Positions 1 to 7,130 are shown, counted from the stretch's first letter. The stretch is DNA of 18,071 bases from JBLNDG01 sp050261415 (GCA_050261415.1 JBLNDG010000155.1:1-18071); one strand, 5' to 3'. Program-made: numbers and translations. The notes: a model not told the origin generated them from the letters alone.

Positions 1-224
1 GGGCTGAAGATGCCGATGCAATCGCAGATGCACTGAATGCAGGGGTAAAGGTAATTGCAACCATACACGGCAGCGGTACCGGGGATTTTTTGAAGAAAAA
101 CGACCTAACGCGCATTCAAAAGGGCGTATTTGAAAGATATGTAGTGCTAAGCAGGAGAAAAGGGGTAGGGACTCTCGAGGCTGTATTTGATGAAAGATTC
201 AACTGTATATATAAGTTGGAGTGA
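1..224 (+). CDS. spoIIIAA: Stage III sporulation protein AA, C-terminal part (5' end outside the window)
   Basis: This open frame runs in from the left edge (first full codon at base 3) and stops at TGA 222-224, giving the last 73 residues. The tail contains ATIHGSGTGDFLKK and ends in DERFNCIYKLE, which fits the C-terminus of SpoIIIAA, and the gene is followed at once by spoIIIAB to spoIIIAH. SpoIIIAA is a cytosolic ATPase related to the motor ATPases of type II/III/IV secretion systems. It is thought to energise the SpoIIIA-SpoIIQ channel in the mother cell. The Walker motifs lie upstream of the window, so ATPase function rests on family knowledge. The last bases carry the GGAG ribosome binding site of spoIIIAB, which suggests tight operon coupling. 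Confidence 0.9.
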   Translation, partial: AEDADAIADALNAGVKVIATIHGSGTGDFLKKNDLTRIQKGVFERYVVLSRRKGVGTLEAVFDERFNCIYKLE

Positions 225-229
225 TAAGC

Positions 230-751
230 ATGTTTTTTAAAATATTGGGAGGTATAATGATAATTGCCGCAAGCGGTTTGATGGGGATACTGTTTTCCAA
301 CAGGCTGAGCTTCCGTCTCAGAGAGCTGAAAAGATTCAGGAGCCTTATGCAGATGCTGGAAACAGAAGTTGTCTATAGCGCTACACCCCTTCCCGCTGCA
401 TTCAAAGAAATAGCCTGCAGATCGGAAGGCCTCCTGGCATATTTTTTCGGTTTTATTTCGGACAGCTTGAACAAAAGAGTGTTCTTTACACTTAAGGATG
501 CATGGGCAAATGCAGTAAGTGAGGTGCTAAAGGATAGCTCACTCAATAATCAGGATCTTGATTTGATAAAAAGCTTCGGGAGCGTACTTGGCTGCTCCGA
601 CAGGGAAGACCAGAAAAAACACTTTGAGTTGTTCTATATCCAGCTGAGGCATCATGAGGAATCAGCTGATGCTGAACTTAAAAGAAGCTCAAAAATGTAT
701 AGAAGCCTTGGGTTTCTTCTTGGGATTGCGGTTTTTGTTGTTTTATTTTAA
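230..751 (+). CDS. spoIIIAB: Stage III sporulation protein AB
   Basis: The product is 173 residues, close to the usual length of about 170. It has a hydrophobic N-terminal segment (about residues 3-20), a helical charged middle including RLRELKRF and LQMLETEV-like stretches, and a hydrophobic C-terminal tail ending VVLF. This matches SpoIIIAB, a membrane protein of the SpoIIIA channel whose soluble part resembles the GspF platform protein of type II secretion. The frame also has a GTG at 221 overlapping the spoIIIAA stop. I chose ATG 230 because GGAG at 218-221 lies eight bases upstream of it, whereas nothing suitable precedes 221. It is the second gene of the operon, and about 50 bp separate it from spoIIIAC. 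Confidence 0.93.
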   Translation: MFFKILGGIMIIAASGLMGILFSNRLSFRLRELKRFRSLMQMLETEVVYSATPLPAAFKEIACRSEGLLAYFFGFISDSLNKRVFFTLKDAWANAVSEVLKDSSLNNQDLDLIKSFGSVLGCSDREDQKKHFELFYIQLRHHEESADAELKRSSKMYRSLGFLLGIAVFVVLF

Positions 752-804
752 GAAACGGGTTCCGCAATACTTACTGACCAATAATCATAAAGGGAGGACT
801 TCAA

Positions 805-999
805 ATGGATGTTAACCTAATTTTTAAAATTGCTGCAATAGGAATTGTAATAGCAGTGTTGAACAGGGTCCTGAACCAGTCAGGCAGGGAGGAAATGGCT
901 ATGATGACTACTTTAGCCGGTACTGTTATTGTGTTGATGATGGTCATCAGCTTGATAAGCAAGCTATTTGACAGTGTTAGAACAATGTTTCAGCTGTAG
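805..999 (+). CDS. spoIIIAC: Stage III sporulation protein AC
   Basis: This is a 64-residue, very hydrophobic protein with two predicted membrane segments (about residues 5-22 and 33-54), the usual size and layout of SpoIIIAC. It starts at ATG 805 with a strong AGGGAGG ribosome binding site at 791-797. It visibly resembles the next gene product: both begin with a KI-A-VGI/IGI-type helix and contain a T-G-VIV..I..LI-SKL-like second helix, consistent with SpoIIIAC and SpoIIIAD being related. It is a membrane component of the SpoIIIA-SpoIIQ channel, and its precise role is not known from the sequence. Confidence 0.93.
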   Translation: MDVNLIFKIAAIGIVIAVLNRVLNQSGREEMAMMTTLAGTVIVLMMVISLISKLFDSVRTMFQL

Positions 1000-1008
1000 G
1001 GTGATTTT

Positions 1009-1395
1009 ATGGATATCTTTAAAATTGTTGCGGTTGGGATCACGGCTGCAGTGCTTGCAGTCATATTGAGAGAAGAACGCCCTGAAATTGCCGTGGTAGT
1101 CAGTATAGTAACAGGTTTGGTTATTTTCGTATTTCTTATAACCAAACTGAATTCTGTAATAACCGTTCTTAAATACTTTGCCAGTAAGGCAAACATAGAT
1201 GTTTTATACTTCTCAACCATTTTAAAGGTAATAGCAATTGCATATATCACAGAGTTTGGAGCACAAATTTGCAGGGACGCAGGGGAGGGAGCAATTGCAG
1301 CAAAGATAGAACTGGCAGGCAAGGTTATTATTATGGTGATTGCCATACCGATATTGGCTGCTTTGTTGGATATAATGACTAAAATAATACCGTAG
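1009..1395 (+). CDS. spoIIIAD: Stage III sporulation protein AD
   Basis: This is a 128-residue polytopic membrane protein with four hydrophobic stretches. The first half is similar to SpoIIIAC (KIVAVGITAAVLAVIL then a TGLVIFVFLITKL helix). The second half, with ITEFGAQICRDAGE and AKIELAGKVIIMVIAIPIL, is characteristic of SpoIIIAD. It is translated from ATG 1009, nine bases after the spoIIIAC stop, with an AGGGTGA ribosome binding site overlapping that stop. It is a channel-complex membrane component in the mother-cell envelope facing the forespore. Confidence 0.93.
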   Translation: MDIFKIVAVGITAAVLAVILREERPEIAVVVSIVTGLVIFVFLITKLNSVITVLKYFASKANIDVLYFSTILKVIAIAYITEFGAQICRDAGEGAIAAKIELAGKVIIMVIAIPILAALLDIMTKIIP

Positions 1396-1430
1396 GCATA
1401 CAAAAACATAAGGGATAAAGGAGCAAAAAC

Positions 1431-2591
1431 ATGAGAAAAAGCATTATTTGCGTATTTATTATAATTTTATTCTCCCTTTTCAATGTCTATTGCGATGATG
1501 AGGAGGATCTCCTTAAAAGTCAGCTGGATAGTATGGATATAAGTGAAATAGAGAAGTTTGTTGATGAAATAAACCGGGAAACAGAGGGTTTAATACCGGC
1601 AATAGATGTCCGCAGTCTTGTTTTGGGAATGTTCAAAGGGGACACATTGAACAACCTGAAGGAAATAGGGCGTGGTATTGCCAACCTATTTTTCAAGGAA
1701 GTCATATTGAATTTCAGCCTGTTAGGCAAGTTATTGATATTGGCGATATTCTGTGCGGTGCTTCAAAACCTGCACAATGCCTTTGAAGAGGATGCCATAG
1801 GCAAGCTGGCATACAGCCTGTGTTACATACTTATAATAATAATGTCGGTTAACAGCTTTTATTCAGCCATGAAAATCGGTATAGAAGCCATTGATACAAT
1901 GGTTGGCTTCATGCAGGCCTTACTGCCGACGCTCCTGGCTTTGCTTGTTTCAGTCGGCGGAATATCTTCATCGGCGGTGTTCCAGCCCCTTATATTCGGC
2001 TCAATAACTGTAATAACTACCATTATAAAGAATTTTGTAATGCCGCTGGTGCTCTTTTCTGCAATACTCAGTATTTTGAACAATCTGTCAGAGTCTATCA
2101 ACATATCAAAGCTGGCATCACTTCTGAAACAGACGGCAGTGGGGGTCCTGGGTCTTGCACTTACTGCATTTACCGGTATAATAACCGTACAGGGCCTGGC
2201 GTCCTCATCGATTGACGGTGCAACCATAAGAACTGCTAAATTCGCAGTGGACAACTTCATACCCATTGTCGGGAAGTTTCTCTCAGACGCTTTTGATGCA
2301 GTGGTCAGCTGTTCAATGATTTTAAAAAACGGTATAGGAATTGCAGGGCTTATAGTGCTGCTTCTCATATGCAGCTTTCCTCTGGTGAAAATGTTTTCCA
2401 TCATAATAATCTATAAATTGACCAGTGCTTTAATAGAACCGATTCTTGACAACCAAATAGTCCAGTGTCTTAATGACATGAGCAATTCAATGCTGGTACT
2501 GCTTACCTGTGTTATTGCTGTCGCTTTCATGTTCTTTATGGCTTTGACGGTGATAATGGGTGTAGGAAATATGGCAGTGTTGGTCAGGTAG
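1431..2591 (+). CDS. spoIIIAE: Stage III sporulation protein AE
   Basis: The product is 386 residues, near the family's usual 390-400. It begins with a classic signal peptide (MRKSII then a hydrophobic run to about residue 20). An acidic extracytoplasmic segment (DDEEDLL..DISEIEKF, roughly 22-60) follows, then at least six membrane segments from about residue 90 to the end. This signal peptide plus polytopic layout is typical of SpoIIIAE, the largest membrane protein of the SpoIIIA complex and essential for SigG activity in the forespore. The start is ATG 1431 with AAGGAG upstream. The next gene follows after 8 bp. I see nothing unusual in the sequence. Confidence 0.94.
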   Translation: MRKSIICVFIIILFSLFNVYCDDEEDLLKSQLDSMDISEIEKFVDEINRETEGLIPAIDVRSLVLGMFKGDTLNNLKEIGRGIANLFFKEVILNFSLLGKLLILAIFCAVLQNLHNAFEEDAIGKLAYSLCYILIIIMSVNSFYSAMKIGIEAIDTMVGFMQALLPTLLALLVSVGGISSSAVFQPLIFGSITVITTIIKNFVMPLVLFSAILSILNNLSESINISKLASLLKQTAVGVLGLALTAFTGIITVQGLASSSIDGATIRTAKFAVDNFIPIVGKFLSDAFDAVVSCSMILKNGIGIAGLIVLLLICSFPLVKMFSIIIIYKLTSALIEPILDNQIVQCLNDMSNSMLVLLTCVIAVAFMFFMALTVIMGVGNMAVLVR

Positions 2592-2599
2592 GTGAGAAA

Positions 2600-3235
2600 A
2601 TGGTAGATTTTTTAAGGACATGGATATTGAATATAACTATAATAATCGTATTTGTAATGCTTCTGGAAACGGTAATGCCGAACAGCTCTATGAAACGTTA
2701 TATAAATGTTGTTATAGGGCTTCTTATAATTGTTGTCGTTGTCAAACCCTTTGTACTTGTCAAAGAATATGCGGACAGCTTCAATGCTGAGGTGGCAGAA
2801 ACCGCAAAGTATATAGAACAGGACCGCATAGCCGACAAGAGCAATGAAATTGACCGGTATCAGAAAATGAAGGCCCTGGAGCTCTTTGAGGGTAATATTA
2901 AAACACAAGTACTGAAGCTTGTTGACTATATTTCTCCTGAAAGAAGCAGTAATGCCAGGGTGGAGGTTGAAATAGACAAGGATTTTGAAAGTGATACCTT
3001 TGGAAATATCAAGCTGCTTGTAGTAACTATCAATAGAAAAAGCAGCGAAGTGATACAGGTAGATAAAATAAAAATAGGCGGTTCAGGCAATGTGAATGAA
3101 AATAAAAATGTAATTAATGGAGACAAAGGTGAATATAATTTGAATGATAGAAAATTATGCAATGAGATAAGGGGCGGTATTAGTAAGGCATTGGGAGTAA
3201 GCGAATCAAATGTAATTGTTAAAGTACAGCAGTAA
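2600..3235 (+). CDS. spoIIIAF: Stage III sporulation protein AF
   Basis: The product is 211 residues, with two N-terminal membrane helices (about 7-26 and 35-53) followed by a soluble, charged C-terminal domain that ends in ISKALGVSESNVIVKVQQ. The helix pair with MKRYINVVIGLLIIVVVVKPF is a recognisable SpoIIIAF signature. The C-terminal domain is thought to adopt a ring-building-like fold related to those of SpoIIIAG and SpoIIIAH. Its ribosome binding site AGGTGAG overlaps the spoIIIAE stop, so translation is probably coupled. It is the sixth gene of the channel operon. Confidence 0.93.
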   Translation: MVDFLRTWILNITIIIVFVMLLETVMPNSSMKRYINVVIGLLIIVVVVKPFVLVKEYADSFNAEVAETAKYIEQDRIADKSNEIDRYQKMKALELFEGNIKTQVLKLVDYISPERSSNARVEVEIDKDFESDTFGNIKLLVVTINRKSSEVIQVDKIKIGGSGNVNENKNVINGDKGEYNLNDRKLCNEIRGGISKALGVSESNVIVKVQQ

Positions 3236-3255
3236 AATTGCAAGGAGGAAATTCT

Positions 3256-3879
3256 ATGAAACTGCTCGACTGGTTGAAGGATAAACTAAGGCTGGAAAAT
3301 CTTCAAAAGCTTAGCCATTCAAAAAGAACGATAAGTAACCTGATAATTGTATTTTGCATAGGTTTGGCTTTGATTCTAATAGCCGACTTTTATAAGGACA
3401 TAGGAATCGGCAAAACCACAGATGAAAACCCGGTTTTGGAAGATGCAGCACCGCAATCGGCAGAGTATGTGAATTCAGGGTCTGAATACCTGAAAGGATT
3501 GGAAAATCAACTTTCAACGATTCTAAGTAAAATACAGGGAGCAGGAAAGGTTTCTGTAATGATTACGCTGCAGAGTGGTGCAGAAATAATACCTGCAAAG
3601 GATCAGTCCGTATCTGACAAAGTAACAAATGAAAAAGATACAGACGGAGGCACCCGTACAATAAATGAAAAAACCACTGATGATAAGGTAGTATTTGCTG
3701 CCGCTCAGGGTGGAAATTCAAAACCTCTTGTAATTAAAGAAATAAATCCGGAAATCAAAGGTGTAATTGTTGTTGCTGAAGGTGCAAAAGATGCTAAGGT
3801 CAAGCTGAAGATATCGGAAGCAGTTCAAACTGTATTGGATATTCCGGCATATAGGGTAACTGTATATGAAAGAGAGTAG
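3256..3879 (+). CDS. spoIIIAG: Stage III sporulation protein AG
   Basis: The product is 207 residues, with an N-terminal cytoplasmic segment, one membrane helix (about 27-44) and a soluble domain facing the intermembrane space. The latter contains LSKIQGAGKVSVMITLQSG and VKLKISEAVQTVLDIPAYRVTVYE, the ring-building (YscJ/FliF-like) motif of SpoIIIAG. In the family it forms a large ring in the channel between mother cell and forespore. The open frame extends up to a TTG at 3238, but the AAGGAGGA ribosome binding site lies at 3241-3248, inside that extension. ATG 3256 is therefore the start. Confidence 0.93.
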   Translation: MKLLDWLKDKLRLENLQKLSHSKRTISNLIIVFCIGLALILIADFYKDIGIGKTTDENPVLEDAAPQSAEYVNSGSEYLKGLENQLSTILSKIQGAGKVSVMITLQSGAEIIPAKDQSVSDKVTNEKDTDGGTRTINEKTTDDKVVFAAAQGGNSKPLVIKEINPEIKGVIVVAEGAKDAKVKLKISEAVQTVLDIPAYRVTVYERE

Positions 3880-3934
3880 GTAAGAGTTTTTACCAAAATA
3901 TCAGGAGCAAGAATAAATTCTGGGAGGTAAGGTT

Positions 3935-4564
3935 ATGCAATTAAGGAAGAAAAACATAATTATATGTTCTATGATAATCCTATTATTCATAGTCGGCTAT
4001 GCCTACAACAATTTTACTTCAGGCAAATTGGTGGATACGAGCCTTGAACTGGACACAAATACGATAAATAATGACAATGTAGCGGTTACAGACGAGCAGA
4101 ATCAAACATCAAAAGACGAGCAGAATCAAACATCAACTGAAAGCAAAAAGGCTGAACAAAAGGGCAATTTGGCCGTAATACCAGATACAAACGAAAACAC
4201 AATAGAAACAACAAGCTCCTCCTTTTTCTCCGAATACAGGCTTGAAAGGGACAAAAACAGGAGCAAGGAAGTTGAAATGTGGCAGGACATAATAAACAAT
4301 GATAAAGCGGAAGAAACCTTTAAGAATCTTGCACAGCAGGAATTGATGAAGATTGTAGCCCTTACAGAGAAGGAAATGATTATCGAAAACCTGATAATAT
4401 CCAGGGGATTCAATGATGCATTGGTATTTTTGACTGATGATTCAGCTACAGTGATAGTGGATGCTAAAGAGCTATCCCCTTCCAATGTGGCCCAGATTCA
4501 GGATATAGTTGTAAGAAAGACCAAGCTGGACCCCAAGAATATAAAAATAATGAGAAAGAATTAG
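3935..4564 (+). CDS. spoIIIAH: Stage III sporulation protein AH
   Basis: The product is 209 residues: a short basic N-terminus, one membrane helix (about 8-24), a low-complexity linker rich in N, T, E and Q (about 30-100), and a C-terminal domain. That domain contains QQELMKIVALTEKEMIIENLIISRGFNDALVFL (given here in part as the SRGF-DALVF signature) and ends NVAQIQDIVVRKTKLDPKNIKIM. This is the YscJ/FliF-like domain through which SpoIIIAH binds forespore SpoIIQ across the intermembrane space. No spoIIQ is in the window. The linker holds a tandem duplication, listed separately. The start is ATG 3935 with GGGAGGT upstream. It is the last gene of the operon. Confidence 0.94.
   Translation: MQLRKKNIIICSMIILLFIVGYAYNNFTSGKLVDTSLELDTNTINNDNVAVTDEQNQTSKDEQNQTSTESKKAEQKGNLAVIPDTNENTIETTSSSFFSEYRLERDKNRSKEVEMWQDIINNDKAEETFKNLAQQELMKIVALTEKEMIIENLIISRGFNDALVFLTDDSATVIVDAKELSPSNVAQIQDIVVRKTKLDPKNIKIMRKN
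4091..4138 (+). repeat. Two tandem copies of a 24-bp unit in the spoIIIAH linker
   Basis: Bases 4091-4114 and 4115-4138 are head-to-tail copies that agree over their first 22 bases. Each encodes DEQNQTS plus one residue (K, then T). The period is a multiple of three, so the frame is kept and the linker gains eight residues. The near-identity at DNA level points to a recent slippage duplication. Confidence 0.95.
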
Positions 4565-4598
4565 CATAATAAGCTGTTATATTCATTAATGCATTGAC

Positions 4599-4626
4599 TT
4601 GAATAATAATTACATATATGTATAAT
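4599..4626 (+). promoter_or_regulatory. Possible sigma-A promoter downstream of spoIIIAH
   Basis: TTGAAT at 4599-4604 and a perfect TATAAT at 4621-4626 are separated by 16 bases. It would be an upstream promoter for the Asp23-family gene. In such AT-rich DNA, chance matches are common, so I rate it as weak. Confidence 0.35.
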
Positions 4627-4669
4627 ATAATAATGTTAAACAAAGATTGTATAACATCTCTTATGCCTT

Positions 4670-4697
4670 AAATATTTTTGTTTCACAAATATTTTTG
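4670..4697. repeat. Direct repeat of 11 bp in the spoIIIAH-asp23 gap
   Basis: AAATATTTTTG occurs at 4670-4680 and again at 4687-4697, 17 bp apart. The core AAATATTT is itself palindromic, so the segment can also form an AT-rich hairpin with a bulge. The gap 4565-4843 contains no gene and no GC-rich terminator for the spoIIIA operon, and the meaning of the repeat is not known. Confidence 0.5.
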
Positions 4698-4773
4698 CAT
4701 GTGTATCTTATAAACCCGAGCTTTTACTATAATTTAACACTTTTTAATGTTGCTTGGTTTACGCTCTATATAT

Positions 4774-4802
4774 TTGTAAATCTTAATGCGTTTTGCTATA
4801 AT
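4774..4802 (+). promoter_or_regulatory. Sigma-A promoter with extended -10, probably for the Asp23-family gene
   Basis: TTGTAA at 4774-4779, a 17-base spacer and TATAAT at 4797-4802 match the sigma-A consensus. The -10 is preceded by TGC (4794-4796), forming an extended -10 element. Transcription would start near 4809, about 35 bases ahead of the TTG start at 4844. This separates the gene from the sporulation-specific spoIIIA operon. Confidence 0.7.
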
Positions 4803-4843
4803 TAACTCATGAACGTTATATTATATACAAGGGGGTGCCGGAT

Positions 4844-5239
4844 TTGGATAAAGAGATCAAGGTAGATAAATATGGTGCAGTTAAAATTGCCGACGATGTC
4901 GTTGCCATAATTGCAGAAATTGCTGCCAGAGAGGTAAAAGGCGTTTATGCAATGAGCGGAGGAATCGCCGACAGTATTACTGAAATACTTGGGAAGAAGA
5001 ATCCGTCAAAGGGCGTTAAGGTTGAAGTCGGTGAAAAAGAAGCTGCTATTGATTTATATATAGTAGTTGACTATGGTGTAAGAATTCCCGACGTATCATG
5101 GCAGATACAGGAGAATGTTAAAAAAGCAGTTGAGACTATGACAGGACTGAGTGTTGTGGAAGTTAATATTCATATACAGGGTGTTTACATGGAAAAAGAA
5201 GTCAAGGAAGAAGAAAGCGCAGACGGAAAATCAAAATGA
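4844..5239 (+). CDS. Asp23/Gls24 family envelope-stress protein
   Basis: The product is 131 residues, with the Asp23/Gls24 pattern: a beta-rich N-terminus (YGAVKIADDVVAIIAEIAA), then REVKGVYAMSGG, a conserved VEVGEKEAAIDLYIVVDYG strand pair, and the VSWQIQENVKKAVETMTGL helix followed by VVEVNIHIQGV. Such proteins are small cytosolic or membrane-associated factors linked to cell-envelope homeostasis. In clostridia one commonly lies before nusB. The frame opens at GTG 4835, but that GTG is part of the ribosome binding site AAGGGGGTG (4829-4837). The start is therefore TTG 4844, giving MDKEIKVDKYG. The charged tail (KEVKEEESADGKSK) is probably disordered. The exact function is not known. Confidence 0.88.
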   Translation: MDKEIKVDKYGAVKIADDVVAIIAEIAAREVKGVYAMSGGIADSITEILGKKNPSKGVKVEVGEKEAAIDLYIVVDYGVRIPDVSWQIQENVKKAVETMTGLSVVEVNIHIQGVYMEKEVKEEESADGKSK

Positions 5240-5245
5240 GAAATA

Positions 5246-5283
5246 TTAAACTAACCCTCTGATTATTCGGAGGGTTAGTTTAA
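5246..5283 (+). terminator. Hairpin between the Asp23-family gene and nusB
   Basis: A perfect 14-bp stem (5246-5259 with 5270-5283; core AACCCTC/GAGGGTT) encloses a 10-base loop. It begins seven bases after the stop codon. Only short T runs follow (TTT, then ATTT), so it may be a partial terminator or processing hairpin that lets some transcription reach nusB, which has no other clear promoter. Confidence 0.7.
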
Positions 5284-5316
5284 ATATTTACATAAGACAA
5301 GATTTCAGGAGGAATT

Positions 5317-5763
5317 ATGAGTAGAAGACTTGCCAGAGAATACGCTGTAAAGTTTTTGTACAGCATTGATTTTAACAAAGATGAGGATATTGACAACCAG
5401 CTCGCGGACTTTTTTGATTCGGAAGAAAACGTTGAAGAGGCCGATTCTCCCTCTGACATGAAGAGAAACGACCTGTTATTCTCTGAGGAACTCATTAAGG
5501 GCACTTTAGAAAAACTGGATTCAATAGATGATTTGATACAAAGCCATACAGTAGGCTGGACGAAAGAGAGAATCGCAAGAGTGGATCTCGCGGTCTTAAG
5601 GCTTGCATTATATGAAATACTTTATAGAGATGATATTCCTGATAGTGTAGCCATAAACGAAGCCATTGAATTAGCCAAGAAGTACAGTACTGATGAGTCC
5701 GGCGGCTTTATAAACGGAATACTTGGAAAAATCATCAGGGATCAAAGCATAAAAGGTGAATAG
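5317..5763 (+). CDS. nusB: Transcription antitermination factor NusB
   Basis: The product is 148 residues, normal for NusB. It starts with MSRRLAREYAVKFLYSIDF (the RNA-binding N-terminal helix) and has the conserved WTKERIARVDLAVLRLALYEI and IPDSVAINEAIELAKKYSTDESGGFINGILGKI segments. NusB binds boxA RNA together with ribosomal protein S10 to prevent premature termination, chiefly in rRNA operons. The start is ATG 5317 with AGGAGGA at 5307-5313. The C-terminus looks complete. Its TAG stop (5761-5763) overlaps AGGAGG, an orphan ribosome binding site that now has no gene behind it (see the remnant at 5760-5930). Confidence 0.95.
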   Translation: MSRRLAREYAVKFLYSIDFNKDEDIDNQLADFFDSEENVEEADSPSDMKRNDLLFSEELIKGTLEKLDSIDDLIQSHTVGWTKERIARVDLAVLRLALYEILYRDDIPDSVAINEAIELAKKYSTDESGGFINGILGKIIRDQSIKGE

Positions 5764-5930
5764 GAGGAGTTGCTTCCAACTCAATAATAAGAAATTACAT
5801 TGAAAACAGTTCAAAACTGAAGCAAAACGATGTGGAAATTGTTTTTTCAGATACCAGGTATTCTCCTGACAATGCTTCCGGTACGGCTGTTTTCGGAATG
5901 AGAAATTTCTTGAGGACTTCGGAGGAGTAA
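5760..5930 (+). pseudogene. C-terminal remnant of a TsaD/Kae1-like (O-sialoglycoprotein endopeptidase family) gene
   Basis: The gap between nusB and xseA holds an uninterrupted frame of 56 codons ending at TAA 5928-5930, right before the xseA ATG. It reads GGVASNSIIRNYIE, then a linker, then VEIVFSDTRYSPDNASGTAVFG. This matches the end of TsaD-family proteins: GGV(A/S)(A/S)N followed by LR, and later the (T/P)DN(A/G) motif with a small-residue helix. The frame has TGA at 5757-5759 just upstream and no ATG/GTG/TTG before GTG 5832, so the catalytic N-terminal part is gone. The piece begins exactly at the nusB stop. The last codons also provide the xseA ribosome binding site GGAGGAG (5921-5927), which may explain why the tail survived. 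The family call rests on motifs only. Confidence 0.75.
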
Positions 5931-7130
5931 ATGGGTAGTGAAAAGGTTTTTACCGTTACAGAAATAAATAATTATATAAAATATCTCATCCAGAACGACA
6001 TACTGCTTTCCCACTTGTTTGTAAAGGGAGAAATATCAAACTTCAAGCTGCATACCTCCGGACACATTTATTTTACACTAAAGGATTCCGATGCGAGAAT
6101 AAAATGTGTAATGTTCAAGGGTAATGCTTCAAAACTGAAATTTATACCTGAAGACGGCAATGCGGTTATAGTCAGAGGGTATTTTTCCATTTACGAAAGA
6201 GACGGCCAGTATCAACTGTATGCAGAAGATATGATCCCAGAGGGGACAGGCTCTCTCTATAAAGCTTATGAACAGCTCAAAAAGCGCTTATCGGATGAAG
6301 GGCTCTTTGATGAAGCTGCAAAGATAAAAATTCCTTACCTGCCGTCTTCGGTAGGTATTGTAACTTCCCGTACGGGTGCAGCGGTAAGGGATATAATATC
6401 AATAATAAAAAGAAGATGCCCCTGCGTTAATATAATTCTTTATCCCGTGCAGGTGCAGGGGGAAGGCGCAGAGTTGGAAATAGCAGAAGGCATACGTTAT
6501 TTCAACCGTATGCGGAATGTTGATGTAATGATTGTCGGCAGAGGCGGAGGTTCCATTGAAGAACTCTGGGCTTTCAATGAAGAGGCAGTTGCAAGAGCAA
6601 TCTACGAATCAGAAATACCTGTAGTGTCCGCAGTGGGACATGAAACCGACTATACAATAGCTGATTTTGCAGCTGACTTAAGGGCGGCAACTCCATCGGC
6701 TGCTGCTGAACTTGTAGTACCTGATAAACAAGGCTTGCAGGTTAGGCTTGCACAGTATCAAAGCCTTCTCACCTCCTCAATGGAAAAATATATAAAGGAC
6801 AAGAAAAGCAGGGTTGAAAACATATCGGGTGAGAGTGTTTTCAGACAGCTGGAAAGAAAGATAATGAACTTTAACCAGACTCTGGACATGCTTAACAAGT
6901 ATTTGAATTACAACATGGTATACCTAATCAAAAACAAGAAAAGTGAATTGGTAAAAAACGTAGAAAAGTTGGAAATACTAAACCCCGAGGCAGCTTTAGA
7001 GAGAGGCTATACTATTGTAAAATCAATAACCAACGGCAAGCTCGTAACATCAGTCAAGGATGTTAAAGCATCAGATGAGCTTGAGGTAAAGTTTAAGGAC
7101 GGAAGTGTAATCGCAATAGTCAGGGAATAA
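5931..7130 (+). CDS. xseA: Exodeoxyribonuclease VII large subunit
   Basis: The product is 399 residues, the shorter form usual in clostridia (E. coli has about 456). It has an N-terminal OB-fold DNA-binding domain (about 1-100: TVTEINNYIKYL, VKGEISNFK, SGHIYFTLKD). The catalytic domain contains VGIVTSRTGAAVRDI, VGRGGGSIEELWAFNEE (about 203-220) and SAVGHETDYTIADFAADLRAATPSAAAE. A coiled-coil stretch follows (about 275-345) that binds the small subunit, and a final beta domain begins at ALERGY. Exonuclease VII degrades single-stranded DNA from both ends and acts in mismatch and crosslink repair. The ATG directly follows the TAA of the TsaD-like remnant. Confidence 0.95.
   Translation: MGSEKVFTVTEINNYIKYLIQNDILLSHLFVKGEISNFKLHTSGHIYFTLKDSDARIKCVMFKGNASKLKFIPEDGNAVIVRGYFSIYERDGQYQLYAEDMIPEGTGSLYKAYEQLKKRLSDEGLFDEAAKIKIPYLPSSVGIVTSRTGAAVRDIISIIKRRCPCVNIILYPVQVQGEGAELEIAEGIRYFNRMRNVDVMIVGRGGGSIEELWAFNEEAVARAIYESEIPVVSAVGHETDYTIADFAADLRAATPSAAAELVVPDKQGLQVRLAQYQSLLTSSMEKYIKDKKSRVENISGESVFRQLERKIMNFNQTLDMLNKYLNYNMVYLIKNKKSELVKNVEKLEILNPEAALERGYTIVKSITNGKLVTSVKDVKASDELEVKFKDGSVIAIVRE

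Noticed and set aside
990..1409. Long reverse-strand open frame opposite spoIIIAD
   Set aside because: It mirrors the hydrophobic codons of spoIIIAD, lacks a ribosome binding site and has no recognisable motif.
1859..2404. 181-codon reverse-strand frame opposite spoIIIAE
   Set aside because: It lies wholly within a clear membrane-protein gene. Its composition is what the complement of that gene would give, with no start signal.
4670..4697. AT-rich hairpin as the spoIIIA operon terminator
   Set aside because: The arms are all A/T with a bulge and there is no proper T tract, so I list it only as a repeat.
5757..5771. Frameshift fusion of nusB into the TsaD-like tail
   Set aside because: A -1 shift before the nusB stop would meet TGA at 5757-5759. 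There is no slippery run after that point, so a fused protein is not supported.
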